64,000 bases of DNA from Elusimicrobiota bacterium (GTDB taxonomy: Bacteria > Elusimicrobiota > Elusimicrobia > UBA1565 > UBA9628): positions 259,587 to 323,586 of the forward strand of contig CP096137.1 of assembly GCA_023213235.1 (NCBI GenBank). The letters run 5' to 3'. Positions 32,001 through 47,000 of this stretch are shown one piece after another. Position 1 is the first letter of the stretch. Each line of letters starts with the position of its first letter. The notes beneath the pieces are model-generated. The model was given only the letters and a program-made list of their open reading frames with translations, was not told the origin of the DNA and did not search any database. Position numbers and translations under genes: made by a program.

Positions 32001-35000
32001 ACGGCGTTCACGAAGCCGCTGCCGGGCGTGGCCTACCGCTCGAGCCAGTTGACGGGCGGCACGGCGATCACGGGCTCGGCGGCCGACGCCGAGGCCGCCC
32101 AGTACATCGACAACGACGCCCTCCAGAGCGTGCAGACCGTCATCTGGTACGTGCTGGGCGGCACGAGCTACTACTACACGGGCGTCGTCGACCTCTTCCC
32201 GAGCGGCAACGGCACGAAGTTCTCGTCGAACACGGTCGAGGCCGCGCAGTGGCTCAACGTCACCTCCGGCACGCAGACCTGGGCGTCGCTGTTCGCGGGC
32301 GCCGACTGGATCAGCGACCGCCAGTACCGCGCCAAGGCGCGCGCGCGCGACCGCGCGCGCGACGTCACGGGCACGATCGTCGGCAACCTGCAGAACGCCT
32401 TCGTCACCAACGTCAGCTTCGTCGACTTCAAGGTCGACGACACCGCGCCCGTGTCCGTGGTGCAGGACCCGCCGGTCACGGGCTTCCTGCAGAACCTCAA
32501 CTCGATCTCGGGCACGTCGAACTCCGACCTGTCGCTGGCGAACACCTATTACCTGCGCGTCTGGTACGTCGTCGGCGTCTCGAGCTTCTACTGGAACGGC
32601 AACGCGTGGGGGCGGCGAACGTGCAGACCCAGCTGCCCGTGCAGGTGACGGGCTCGACGGGCACGGTCGCGTGGACCTACCCCGGCGCGCTCGTCGGCTA
32701 CACGGCGCCGACGATCACCCAGCCCGACGGCACGGCGTACGGCGTCGCGATCCAGGCGCTCGACAACGCCGGCAACCTCGAGACGCCGACGACGGCCCAG
32801 TACGTCCTCGACCAGGTGGGCCCGATCGTGACGATTTCGACGCCGATGGCCGCGTTCCCGAACTACGGCACGGCGCGGCCGCTCGTCCAGCTGCGCGGCG
32901 TCTCGAACGACTCGCCGGCCGGCGTGCTGCGCGTCGACCTCGAGATCAAGCAGGTCTCCGACACGCCGAACCTGTTCTGGGACGGCTTCACGTGGACCGC
33001 CGTGTCGAGCGTCGTGCCGGCGACGTCGACGAATCCGTGGACCTACGTCGCCCCGACGTGGATCGACAACAAGCAGTACTCGATCCGGGCCAAGGCCGTC
33101 GACCTCGCGGGCAACGACTCCGGCTTCGGCGCGCCCGTCATCTTCAAGTACGACGTCAACAAGCCGTCGACGACGATCCTCGTCCCGAACCAGCCGTTCT
33201 ACCCGCTGTCGTGGTCGGGCACGCCGCTGTCGGGCACCGCGCTCGACTGGGTGGATGTCCCGGCGACGCAGGCCAAGTCCGGCCTGGAGCGCGTCGAGAT
33301 CGCGATCAGCCGCGGCTCGGACGGGTTCTACTGGCAGGGCGGCGTGTTCAACGCGCCGGTCGCCTTCCGCACCGTGTCGACGACGACCCTCGACCCGGCG
33401 TCCTGGACCTACCCTCCGTCCAATCCCGCCGGCGACGCGCTGCCCGGCTGGAACGACAACGAGTCCTACACGGTCGACCTGCGCGCGACCGACAAGACCG
33501 GCAACGTCGAGAACCTGGTCAGCTACACGTTCACGTTCGACTCGTTCGCCCCGACGACGACTATCTCCACGCCGCTCGACCAGAGCTACGCGACGGCGTT
33601 CTCGCTGTCCTCGGGCACCTACTCGTCGGTGCCGGCGTCGATCTCGCAGATCCTCGTCGCGGTGCGCAACAACCTCAACCAGTACTGGAACGGGACGGCG
33701 TTCGCCGCGTACGCGCCCGGCGCGAGCTGGCTGCCGGCCCAGATCCATGTCTCGTCGTGGACGTTCACCAACGGGCCGCTGTCGACCTTCATCAACACGA
33801 CGCAGACCGACCCGCGCCCCTACGAATTCTTCGTGCGCGGCATCGACGGCGCCGGCAACGACAACCGCGGCGCCGCACAGCCGACCTCCGGCACGGGCCG
33901 GACCATGATCGTCGACTACTTCCGCCCCGTGTCGCTGATCACCTACCCCGTCGACAACGCCGCCCTGCCCAACAGCGTCACGCCGATCACGGGCACGGCG
34001 GAGGACAAGGTCACGGCGCTCGCGGTCGTCGGCGCCGGTTTGTCGCTCGTGAACCTGAAGGTTGTCCGGATCGGCCCCGGCCTGACCGAGAACTTCTGGG
34101 ACGGCGGCGCCTGGAACCCCGCCGACCAGGGCTTCAACATCCCGACGAACCTCGGCGGCGCGCCGCAGACCGTGCAGACCTTCGCGAGCCAGAACGGCGC
34201 GATCGGCGACGGCAGCTTCCTGGACAGCTACCGCTACCGCGTGACGTCGCAGGCGCAGGACGTCTTCGGCTTCTTCGAGACCGTCATGTCGACCGTCAAC
34301 TTCGTCGTCGACCGCGCGACGCCGACGGCGACCCTTCTGCGGCCGGCGCACGGCTCCTACATCAGCACCAACACCCTGACGCTGTCGTCGGGAACGTTCT
34401 CCGAGCCGGTCGGCCCCGGCGGCTACACCTCGGGCCTGCAGGCGGTGCGCCTGCAGATCGAGGACATCTCCGACCTGGCGGTGCCCGCGCACGCGATCCC
34501 CGGCGGCAACCAGCGCTACTGGAACGGCACGGCGTGGCAGGCCGCCGCGATCAGCACGACGGCCGTCGTCTACACGAGCTCCTGGACCGTGTTCAACGTC
34601 CCGACCGACTGGGTGCGCGGCGACGCGTCGCCCAACGGCCGCCAGTACGCGATCCGCGCGATCGCCACCGACCTCGCGGGCAACGCGGGCGCCTTCCCGA
34701 ACTACTTCGTCTCGCGCGCGACGTTCACGTTCGACGGCACGCCGCCCGGCTCCGACGTCACCTTCCCGGTCGGGCCCGACGACGCCGACACGACGAACCT
34801 GGCCACGATCACGGGCACCGCCGCCGACCCGCTCATCAACTCGTCGTCCTCCGACGTGCGCGGCGTGTTCCTCGCCGTGCAGAACGACCCGACGAACCCG
34901 GGCGATCCCAACGCCGGCTTCTACTGGAACGCGCTCTCGAACACGTGGGTCGCGGGAATCTTCTGGAACGCCACGACCTTCAACGTCGGCACGGGCGAGT

Positions 35001-38000
35001 GGCAGTTCTCCTCGCCGCAGCTCGACTCCAACCTGAACCCGGGCTCGTTCTACATCATGCACTCGAGCGCGACGGACAACGCCGGCAACGTTCAGCCGCT
35101 GGCGGGGACGGGCCAGCCCGGCCGCCGCCGCCTGAAGTTCACGCCTCCGCCGGCCGCTACGACGATCGCCTCGCCGGCGAGCCTGCAGTACTACAACCAG
35201 CTCGTCGGGTTCGGCGGCACGGCCAATCCCGCGGCGCTGTCGATCGAGCTGCAGCTGCGGCGCCTCGACGGCTCCGACACCTGCTGGGGCGGCGGCGCCA
35301 CGGGCTTCGGCTGGGTCGCCTGCGTGCCGGCCAACGGCACGAACACCCGCGTCGTCTATCAGGCGGCGGGCAGCTGGTCCTACCCGCCCGCCGGCGAGTC
35401 GATGCCCGACTGGGCGGCCGTCAACAACACGACGTTCACGCTGCAGTCGGTCGGCGTGAACTTCGCGGCCGTGCGCGAGAGCCCCGTCCAGCTCGCGCAG
35501 TTCTACATCGACCGCTCGTCGCCGATCTCGTCGGTGAGCTTCCCGGCCAACGGCGCCTTCCTCGCCAGCACGCCGACTTTGGCGGGAGCGGTCAACGACC
35601 AGTTCGTCGGCGCCTCGGGCACCGGCTCGGGCATCAAGAACGTCAAGATCGAGCTGCGCCGCCTCGACAACAACTTCTACTGGAACCAGCTCGTCAGCAC
35701 CTGGACGGCGGCCGTCGCGCAGAGCACGGCGGCCTACAACCAGCCGCTGAACACGTGGTCGTTCAGCTCGATCGTGTCGACGTTGACGTGGCAGAACGGC
35801 CTGACCTACTCGCTGGCCGTGTTCTCCGAGGACAAGGCCGTCGGCTCGCCGACAGGCAACATCGAGGTCCCGGCCGCGCCGATAAACTTCACGTTCGACG
35901 CGACGCAGCCCTCCGTGGCGATCACGGTCCCGGGGGCCGGCACGCGCGTGGCCTTCACGACCCCCAACGCGCTGATCGCGGGCACGGCGTCGGCGACGGC
36001 ACCGAACACCGTGCGCGAGGTCCAGTTCCGCGTCCAGCAGGTCGCGGGCTCCATCTACTCGAACCCGGCCTCGGCGCTCGCCTTCAACCAGGCCAACGGC
36101 GACCTGGCCTGGTACAACGCCGTCAACGGCGGCGGCTGGGCGACCTGGTCGGTGTCGAGCGGCATCCCGTTCGTCAGCGGCGGCAACTACCTGCTGATCG
36201 CCCGCGCGCAGAACCAGTCCGGCACGTTCACCGTGCCGTACTCCACGTACACGATCACCTACGACACGGCCGCGCCGCAGTCGCTGATCTCCGCGCCCGC
36301 CAATCTGGCGACGATCAACGCCCTGCCGGCGATCAACGGCGTGACGGCCGACTACCCGGCGGGCAACCCCGGGACGGTGACGCAGATGCGCGCGCGCCTT
36401 AAGCGCCTGAGCGACGGGGCGTACTGGGACGGCTTCTCCGCGTGGAACCCGCTGCTGCAGACGCTCGGCCCCGGCCAGGGCGTCAACGTGGCGCCGCCGA
36501 ACTGGAGCTTCGCCGGGATCAACGTCCCGACCGCCGGCGACCTGACGTCGGGGGTCTCCTACTACCTGACGGTCTCCGGCCTCGACGACGCGGCCAACAT
36601 CGGCCCCAACGCCGAGCCCTTCGACTCGCCCGCGGGCTCGACCTTCACCTTCGACAACACGGCGCCGACGTCGGGCATCTCGAGCCCCGGCGACGGCTCG
36701 TTCCGCAACGCGCTGACGTCGATCGCCGGCGTCTCGGCCGACGGCATCGGCGTGTCGACGGTGGCGCTGTCGGTTCGCAACGTCACGACCGGCCTGTGCT
36801 ACGACCCCGCGACCAACGCCTTCGGCCCGGCCTGCCCCGCGTGGTTCCCCGCTCAGGGCACGAACCCCTCCTGGACGTTCGGCTTCCCGGCGCAGCCGTG
36901 GGCGCACGCGACGCAGTACGTGATCCGCTCTTCGGCGACCGACATCGCGACGAACATCCAGACGACGCTGTCGTCGGCGGCGTTCACCTTCGACATCAAC
37001 GCGGCCACCGCGGGGCTCACGGTGCCCGCCGGCGGCGCGCTGGGCCCGAACCTGGGCAATATCGCCGGGACCGCGACGGACGCGCCGGCCGGCGTCTCGA
37101 GCCTGCGCCTGGCGATCTCTTCCGGCGCGGCGCTCGGCAACTGGTACAACGGGGCGACTTTCACCGGCGGCGCTCCGACCTTCTTCACGACGAGCGCCTA
37201 CGTGCTCGGCGCGCCCGACACCTGGGCGTGGGCGTACCCCGTCCTCGCCGACGGCCAGCTCTACACGCTGCGCGCGCGCACGATCGACCACGCGTCGAAC
37301 CAGCGCGACCAGGACTTCAGCTTCCGTTTCGACTCCTCGAGCCCGACGGCGTCGATTTCGATCCCGGTCAACGGCGGCTTCCGCACGGGCGCGTTCGCGA
37401 TCACGGGCGGCTCGAGCGACGTCGATCCCGACGGCGCGGGCCCGAAGGCGGGGACCTTGGTCTCGACCGTCGCGGTTTCCATCGAGCACCTGGGCACGGG
37501 CAACTGTCTCGTCGAGGGCGGGCTCTTCACGGTCTCCTGCCCGAACTACCTCCCGGCGGGCGGCACGCCGGCCGCCTGGTCGTACACCCCGTCGGTGAAC
37601 CCGTACGTCACGGGGCAGACCTACATCGTCACGGCCCAGGCGCGCGACAACGCGGGCAACGCCCAGGACGTCTTCGCTCCCGCGACGAGCTCGAACACGT
37701 TCACGTACAACACCGCGGTCCCGACGGTCGACGTGACCTACCCGCAGTCGGCGCGCCATCGCGACCTGAGCACGCTGTACGGGACGGCCAACGACGCCAT
37801 CCCCGCGGCCCTCGCGAAGGTCCAGGTCCGCGTGCTGCGCCTCTCGGCCCCGGCGCGCTACGCCGACCCGGCGGACTTCGGCACGCCGCACGCGTTCTCG
37901 ATCCTGACGGCCGCCCAGGAGACCGCGTGGTTCGACGCGGCCTCGACCTCGCCCGTGACGTGGACGGCGTGGAGCCTGTCGAGCGGCCTGCCGTTCGTGA

Positions 38001-41000
38001 CGAGCGAGCAGTACCGCGTCGAGGCCCGGTCGCTCAACCAGGCCGGCACGTACTCGACGACGTATTCCTCGCGCACCTTGATCTACGACGTGAACCCGCC
38101 GCTGACGACGGTCCTGCTGCCCGTCGTCGCGTCCACGGTCTCGGCGCTGCCGACGCTGTCGGGCGACTCGAACGACCAGCCGCTCGGCAACGGCGGCTCG
38201 GTCGCCGAGATCCGTCTGCGCCTCGTGCGCCTCTCCGACGGCTTCTTCTGGACGGGGTCCGGCTGGACCGGCGTGACCTCCCAGCTGACGACGGCCGAGG
38301 GCATCCAGATCCACCAGACGAGCTGGACGCTGACGTCGAACCTGCCGTCGACCGCGTTCCTGACGCACGGCGGCTCGTACTACATCACGACCTCGGGCGT
38401 GGACGACGCCGTCCCCGGCGGCTCGGCGGAGAACTTCAACGACGCGCCTCGCGCCTCCACGTTCACCGCGGACCTCGTCGGCCCGGTGACCGCGTTCTCC
38501 GCCCCGGCCAACTACTCCGTGATCTCGTCGCTGTCGAAGTTCATCGGCACGGCCTCCGACGCGCTGGCCGGTGTGACGAACGCCTCGCAGGTCGAGGTCG
38601 CGATCATGGAGAACGGTCCGAACAACGCCTGCTGGAACGGCGTGATCCCGGGCACTTTCACGGCCGCCGCGTGCTCGGGCCCGCTCACGCCGAACTACTT
38701 CGCGATCGACGGCGGCTTCGGGCGCGGCGGCACGTACTCCAGCGGCTCGACGTTCTGGGACATGAACGTCCCGACGCTGACGAGCCAGTTCGGCTACAAG
38801 GTCTGGGTGCGCGCGCGCGACAACGCGACGCCGACGGGCAACGTGACCGCGACGCCGCTGATCTCCTCGATCACGTTCACGTACAACACGAACCTGCCGA
38901 GCGCGGCGATCCTCGCTCCCCGTCGCTGCCGGCGACGGGGGCAACCTCAACGCGGCCTTCGGCGTCTCGGGGACCGCGTTCGACAACTTCGGCGTGACGG
39001 GCACCTCGGTCGCCTTCCAGGAAGCCGACACGAACATGTACTGGAACGGCGTGACGACGTTCTCGTCGGTGACGCCGGTGTGGCAGAACGCGGCGCTGCT
39101 GGGGAGCGCGCCGAACTACACGTTCACCGCGGCCGGCCCGGCGCCGGCGGCCTCCAGCGGCCGCAACTACAACCTCTTCGTCAAGGTCATCAACAACGCG
39201 GGCCTCGAACAGGTCGCGCCGGCCGTCGTCGTGAAGTGGGACACGACGAGGCCCGTCGCCTCGGTCACGACGCCCGTCGACAACACCTACGGCCGCCTGC
39301 TGTCGAGCGTCGTCGGCAGCGCCGCCGACGCGGGCGGCGCGGCCTCGGGCGTGGCGGGCTCGCAGGTCCAGATCAAGCGCACGGTCGCCACCGACTGCTG
39401 GGGCGGCGCGGCGTGGGGCGCGAACTGCTCGACCGAGGCCTCGTGGCTCTCGCCGGTCGCCGGCACGCCGTGGACGAAGAACACGCAGCTGCCGCCGCCC
39501 ACGAACAACGCCAGCGGCCTCGAGGACGGCGTGCAGTACGAGATCGCGGCCCGCGCGTTCGACGTCGCCACGAACACCCAGACCGCGCTGACGCCGCGCA
39601 TCTTCACGTTCGACGTCTCCTCGCCGACCGTCGCCAACCAGCTGCCGGCGCACGGCGGCCGCTACGCCGCGCTCGCGACGATCAGCGGCACCGCGGCCGA
39701 CACGGCGCCCGGCGCGTTCAACGTGACGTTCCCGCGCGTGCGCATCTACGACATCCCGCTCAACCAGTACTGGGTCGACGGCACCGGCTGGGTGACCTCG
39801 GCCTTCCCCGGCTTCCCGGACCTCTGGAACGTCGCGACCGACTCGACCTCGGCCGCGGGCGTCTTCACGTGGCGCTACAACGCCGCCGCGACCGGCCTCG
39901 CGTCGGCCTGGCCCGACCGCGACAACCAGCTGCGCGTCGAGACGCAGGCCGTCGACGCCGCCGGCAACTACACGACCGCGTCGTCGACGTTCAGCTTCGA
40001 CGCGACGCGCCCCGGCTCCTACGTGCTGTACCCGCCGCTCGACGGCGTCACCTACTCGACCATGGCGGTCATCGGCGGCACCTCGACCGACAACACCTCG
40101 CCGATCACCGACGTCGGCATCAAGATGTGGTACGTGTCCGCGGGCTCGACGTACTACTGGAGCCCGGCGATCCCGCACTGGAACCTCGTCGATCCCGGCT
40201 TCGCCTCGATCGGCGGCTCGGCCGGCCCGTCGGCGACGATCAACCCGTGGGCGTACAACTCGACCCAGGTGCCGGACTTCAACAACCCCGGCACCCTGAA
40301 CTACGCCTGGAAGGAGGGCACGCACGACGGCGGCAACGGCAAGCTGTTCTACATCATCACGCGCGCGCTCGACGGCGCGGGCAACGCCCAGACCGTCTTC
40401 TCGACGCGCACGTTCCGCTTCGACAACGTGCCGCCGACCTCGGCTCCCGTCGCCCCGATCCACAATTCCGCGTACCGCACCCTGACGACGCTCTCCGGCA
40501 CCTCGGTCGACGACATCGGCAGCGTGTCGGCCGTCTCGATTTCGATCTACGACGAGGAGGCCGCGCGCTTCTTCGACGGCACGGGCTTCGCCTCCGTCGG
40601 CGAGGTCTGGCTGCCCGTGCTGCCCGCGAACCTGTTCCAGACGTCGTGGACCTTCGTCAACGGCTCGCTCGCCTACACGACCCAGCACCACTACATCGTC
40701 AAGTCGTCGGCGACCGACAACGTCGGAAACGTGCAGGCGGCGATCGGCTTCTCCCGATTCCTGTTCGAGACGGACGCGCCGAACTCGTCGGTCGTCAACC
40801 CGCTCAACCAGACGACGTACGACGACACGAAGATCCTCATCGGCGGCTCGAGCGACGCCGGCTTCACGTCGGGCATCGCGGGCACCGGCTCCGGCAACGT
40901 CCCGACGCTCGGCTGGCACCAGGGCGGCATCGAGACCGTGGTCTTCCGCGACACCGTGCCGCTGATCGTCGGCGGCCCGATCGCGTTCGGCGGCTGGGAC

Positions 41001-44000
41001 TCGACGGGCTTCTTCTGGAACGGCTCGACGTGGGTCGCGAGCTCGGGCGGCGCGATCTGGGTGCCGGCGACCTTCGTCGACGGCTTCGGCAACTGGCAGT
41101 ACGCGGGCCTCACGTGCCCGCGCCCGATCCCGACGGACCCCTGCTGGGTCCGCGGCGACCCGTATGTCTCCTGGATCCGCGCGACGGACAACGCGGGCAA
41201 CGTGCAGAGCGTCATCCAGAACGGACCGCGCTTCTTCATCTCCGGCGTCGCGCAGAGCTTCTCGATCGCCGTCTCCTCCGATCCGTCGACCGTCGGCAAC
41301 GACGTGACGATCACGGTCACCGCGCGCGACGGCATCGGCGGCGCGGGAGGCATCGCGTCGAGCTACGGCGGCACGGTGAAATTCACGATGGTCGACGGCA
41401 CGGGCGGCCCGGAGACGTCGGACACCGACCTCGTGTCCGACAGCCTCTACGGCCTGCCCCAGGACTACACGTTCACGACGGGCACGGGCAACGACAACGG
41501 CACGCACACGTTCACGATCCGGCTGCGCAAAGCCGGCGCGCGCATCCTGCGCGTCGAGCAGACCGACAACGCCGCGCTCTTCGGCATCCGCAACCTGACC
41601 GCGCACAACAAGATCGGCACGCGCGTGCAGCTGATCGCGGACTGCGACCCGCTCGGCCAGCAGGCCGGCCCCGGCGTGGTCACCGTCGGCTCCGAGGGCC
41701 GCGTCGGCTCGCCGCGCACGCGCACGGCCGGCCAGACGGTCAACTACTGCGCGCGCATCACCGACGACTTCTACAACCTCGACTCGGACTCGACGACGAT
41801 CGTCTACGTGACCGACACGGACCCCAACAACGAGTCGCTCAGCGCCGACCAGTTCCTCGTCGTGCCGGGCTCGGTCAGCTTCAGCCGCGTGTTCGTCACG
41901 GCCGACCCCGTCGGCCAGGTCGTCCAGTCGACGGGCTCCGGCGTGTTCCCGAACGCGTCGAATCCGTCGTCGCCGGTCGTCGTCGTCGGTCAGCCGGCCG
42001 ACCGCCTGCTGGCGCTGCTTCCCAACGAGACGCGCGTGCAGGGCAAGTTCTCCATCGCGCCGTTCGGCAAGACGCTGGGCTCCGCCGAAGAGGTGCAGGC
42101 CGGCTCGACGACGTCCCTGCGCGTGTACGCGGTCGACCCGTTCTACAACGACGACGTCTCGGTGGCGCTGCCGGTGACGGCGCGCCTCTACACGGAGTCC
42201 TTCACCGGGTCGCAGTCCCAGACCCTGCAGTCCGGCGTGACGACCTTCACCTTCGCGCCCGTCGTCGCCGGGACCCAGAGCTACATCGTCCAGTCCGCCG
42301 CGCTGCCGTCGGCGACGTCGAGCTACCTGACGCCGTCGCCGCTGCGCGTCTGGTGGGCGCCGCCCGTCAAGCTGCAGCTGCTCGTCGAGGGCCAGACACC
42401 GGCGTCGGGCAAGCCGCCGTACGACGCGAACCCGACCACCGGCGGCCGCGCCGTCGCCACCCCCGCGATCCTGACGGCGGGCGTGACGACGACGCTGACG
42501 GTCAACCTCGTCGACGCGTGGTTCAACGTCGTCAAGGCGACGACGCCGTTCATGACGCAGACGGCCAGCGTCACCATGCCGCTCGCCCAGCTCGACTTCC
42601 TCAACGACCCGAACATCCAGGGGCGCGCGCTCGCGCCGAACCCGTTCCAGCGCACGCTGAACTTCGGCACGACCTCGTTCTCGTTCATCCCGGTCACTCG
42701 CAGCGCCGGCATCAGCCTGCGCGTGATCGACACGAACCTCACGGGAACCTATTACAGCACCGACACGGTCTCGAGCGCGCAGGTGCAGGCGAACACGCCC
42801 GTGTCCCTGCTCGTCCAGATGCCCGGCGAGACCTACGCCGAGGGCACGCTCGTCGGCAAGACGGGCTCGCCGTCGACCCTGACGGCCGGCTCCTCGTACA
42901 GCGTGTCCCTGCGCGCCGTCGACCTGTACAACAACCGCGCCAACGACGGCCGGCAGGTCCTGCTCTCCTCGAACGACCCGTACGCGAACATCCCGGCCCC
43001 GCAGTCGCTGGCCCTGGGCCAGACGCTGTTCGCGGGCTTCCTGCCGAGCGCGGCGACCGGGAACCTCGTCGTCTCCGGCGTGGACAACGACGTCATCCTG
43101 CCGGCGCTGACGGGCCAGACGGTCTCGACGATCACGGTCATCCCCGGCGCGCCCGACCGCATGATCATCGCCCTGCCGGGGCAGACGCTCGTTCCCGGCA
43201 AGACCGTCGCGCCGTTCGGCGTGACGGGCGTGCCCACGCAGTCCACGGCCGGCGTGTTCTTCGCGGCGACGGCGTACGCGACCGACTCGCGCTACAACGT
43301 CGTCAACACGGTCGCCCGCCCGACGATCAACGTCACCTCCGACGACCCGTTCGTTCCGGCGGTCGCGTCGGTCGGCATGGCCGCCGGCGCCGCCTCGATC
43401 AACCCGATCAGCCTGCGCACGGCCGGCACCCGGACGCTGACGGCGACGGACCCGAGCGGGACTCCGCTGATCACCGGCGTCTCCGGCGGCCTCGGCCTGC
43501 TGCCCAACAGCCCGACGCGCCTGCGCGTGATGACGCCTTCGGAGACGCGCGTGCCCGGCTCGACGACGAACGGCCGCACGGGCCCCGCGCACACGGTCCA
43601 GGCCGGCTTCGCGTTCGACGCGACGGTCGACATCGCCGACGCCTTCTGGAACCTGACGCCCGGCGTCACCCAGCAGATCCGCCTGGTCGCCGACGACCCG
43701 TTCGCGGTCATCGTCCCGACGACGCAGGTGATCACGACGTCGGCGACGTACAACGTGACGCTCAAGCGCGCCGGGTCGACGATCCTTCGCGCCGAGATGG
43801 TCGACACCCTGTCGCTGCCGTCGGTCTCCCAGGACAGCTCGACGGCGATCACCGTCCTGCCCGGCACCCCGACGCGTCTGCTCGCGATCCTGCCCGGAGA
43901 GACGTTCAGCCAGGGCTCGCCCACCGGCAGAGGGGGACTCCGACGCCGCAGGGCGCCGGCACCGGCTTCACCGTCCAGGTCGGCGTGGTCGACAACTTCT

Positions 44001-47000
44001 TCAACCTCGTGCCGGGCCGCGCGGCCGACGTGCTGGTCGGCACTCCGACCGATCCTTACGCCAACGTCGTCGACACGGCCCCGATCAACACCGGGGCGGG
44101 CTTCACCGCGCCGCCGATGACGGTCACCCTGCGCCGCGCGGCGACGGGACATTACCTCTCGGCCTCCGACTTCGGGGCGTCCGGCCTCTCCAATGATCCG
44201 CAGTCGTCGACGTTCACCGTCCTGGCCGCGGCCCCGTACGGCCTGCAGCTGCTGATGCCGGGACAGACGGCCGTCCCGGGCTCCGGCAACTACCCGAACG
44301 GCGGCGTCGCGGGCGCGATCTCGACTCCGACGGCCGGCACGCCGTTCGTCGCGACGGTCAACCTCGTCGACCGCTTCATGAACCCGTCGCCCGCGGGCGC
44401 GCGTCCGCTCGTGTATCTGAACACCAGCGACGCCTACGACGTCGACCCGGCGACCGCGGCGCTGATCGGCGGCACCTTGCCCGCGAACCTCACCTTGGTC
44501 ACGAAGGCCACCGGCACCGTCGTGCGCGTCAACCCGCAGGACACCCCGCTCGACGAGGTCTGCACGGCCAACGGCCCGTCCAACGTCTGCCTCGCGCAGG
44601 CTCCGGCGGCGGTCTCCTCTCCGTTCCGCGTGTTCGCGTCGACCGCGGTCGGCCTGCAGGTCGTGCTCCCCGGCGAGACCCAGAAGCCCGGCAAGTGCGA
44701 CTACCTGCCGAGCGTCGTCTGCCGCACGCTCGGCGGCGGCGAGGGCCTGCCCGGCAAGGACGGAACGCCGACGCCCTACATCGTGACCTCGCCGGCGATG
44801 AACGCCGACGTCTGGCTCGTCGACGCCTTCAACAACCCCGTCAGCGACATCGCCGTCGGCCCGAACCAGGACACGAACCCCCGGCCGTCATGCCGACGGT
44901 CAGCCTGAGCTTCCCGTTCGGCGGCGCGACGGCCGTCCCCGGCTCGGCGGCGCTGATCCTCGGCAACCGCCAGTTCAACTTCACGCCGCTCGTCGCGGCG
45001 ACCGGCTACCTCGTCGTCGCGTCGACGACCTCCGGCTCGGCCTCGACGTGGGCGGCGGCCCAGTCCGCGGCCTTCCCCGTGTACCCCGGCCCGTCGCACC
45101 ACATGCACTGGAGCGGCCTCCCCGGCACGGTGACCGCCGGCGTCTCCTTCGGCGGCGCGGTGACCGTGCACGACCAGTTCCACAACGTCCTCTCGACGGG
45201 CCCGAACGCGTACAACAAGAACGTCACGTTCGAGGCGGAGAACTTCCCCGGCGTGCAGGCCCCGTCCTTCCTGCCGTCGAACAACGTCACGTTCTCGTCG
45301 GCGACCGACCTCGGCGTCAGGAACCTGGTCAGCTTCGCCCAGCTCAAGAAAGCGGGCGTGCGCACGCTCAAGGCGCAGGAGACTCTCGACCTGACGCTGA
45401 CCGTCAACAGCGAGCGCGCGGGCTTCACGACGCCGACGACGCTGACGGTCACGCCCGCGGCGCCCGACTCGATGAAGGCGGCGCCGGCCAACGACACGCT
45501 CGTCTCCGCCGGCTCGCTCGGCACGCCCGGCAACCTGCAGATCACCGGCCAGCTGACCGACGCCTTCGACAACCCGATCACGGCCGGCGCCTCCGTCTAT
45601 ATCCAGGTCGTCGACGTGTTCGGCTCGACGGGCTCGCTCGCGCTCGGCACGGGCGTGGGCCAGGTCAACGTCGGCGCCTCGACCGTCGTCGTGGCCGACG
45701 CGCAGGGCCGCATCGGAGTCACTCCGGAGGTCTTCTACTTCGTCTCCTCGACGGCCGACGACTACGCGCGGATCTGGGTCGGCACGACGACGGCTCCGAC
45801 GAACCTGTCGCTCTACATCTCGCAGCAGAAGAACGTGACGGGCCGCCTGACGACGACGGGCGGCGCGGCGAGCTCGCTGGTGTTCGTCTCGACCCCGACG
45901 GCGGCCACGGTCGGCATCAACGACGTGGCGGGCGCCGGCGGCCAGTACGTGATCCAGCGCCTCGACGACTTCGGCAACGTCACGCGCCAGGGCGACAACA
46001 CGATCCTGCTCAACGTCGCCGGCGCGCACAAGGCCGTCCACGCCGCCGCCGGCCGCGCGTTCAGCCAGTCCGGCACGTCGGGGGACTTCGGCTTCCGCGA
46101 CGCCGCGAACACGAGCTTCATCCCCGGCTTCACGATCTTCGACGGGTTCACGGGCCTGGAGACGCCCGTCCGCTTCCACAGCCGCATGAGCTCCTACTCC
46201 GGCGCCTCGCCGGCGGCCAACACGGCGGAGAACGGGCGCCCCGGCCGCTGGACGCTCGAGGTCTACCTGTCGAGCCCGGCGGTCGCGCTCACGCACCAGC
46301 TGCGCATGGATCCCGACGTCGCGCTGTCGATCGGCTTCGCGAATCCGTCGCGCACCGAGGTCGCCGGCAAAGTGGTCGACTTCGCGGCCACCTTCGCCAA
46401 GTTCACGCCTCAGTTGCAGGATGTGTTCGCCAACCCCGTCGTCGCGACCCAGACGTTCGTCGTCAACCTGAGCACGGTCACGCGCCTGCGCTCGCGCCTG
46501 AACGACTACGTCGCGTTCTCGCGCTCGAGCGACTCGGTCGTCGGCACGCGCACCACTCCGCCGTCCTTCCTCGCCTCGACGACGACCGTCGACATCCCGC
46601 TCGGCCAGTACCAGGCGACGTTCTACTACCTCGACACCACGGCGTCGACGAACTATACGCTGGTCGGCGGGACGAAGCCCGTCATTCAGCTGTCGGCGGC
46701 CGGACTGTTCTCGAGTCAGCAGGGCGTCTTCATCCTGCCCGACGTCATCGACCGCGTCGCGGTCTCGACGGGCGCCGGCCAGCTGTTGCCCGCCGGCGCG
46801 ACGTCCCAGCTCTTCGCCTACGAGACGCGGGACTTCTTCGGCAACGCCTCGCCGGTGCGCCCGGGCCAGGACTTCGGCCTCGGCTACGTGCAGCTGCAGA
46901 TCGGCTCGAACTCCTCAGGCCAGGTCCAGGTCTCGACCGGCGGCACCGGCGGGTTCGTCCCGGGCACGGCCGTCTCCTATCTGCCGGTCAACCAGGCCTC

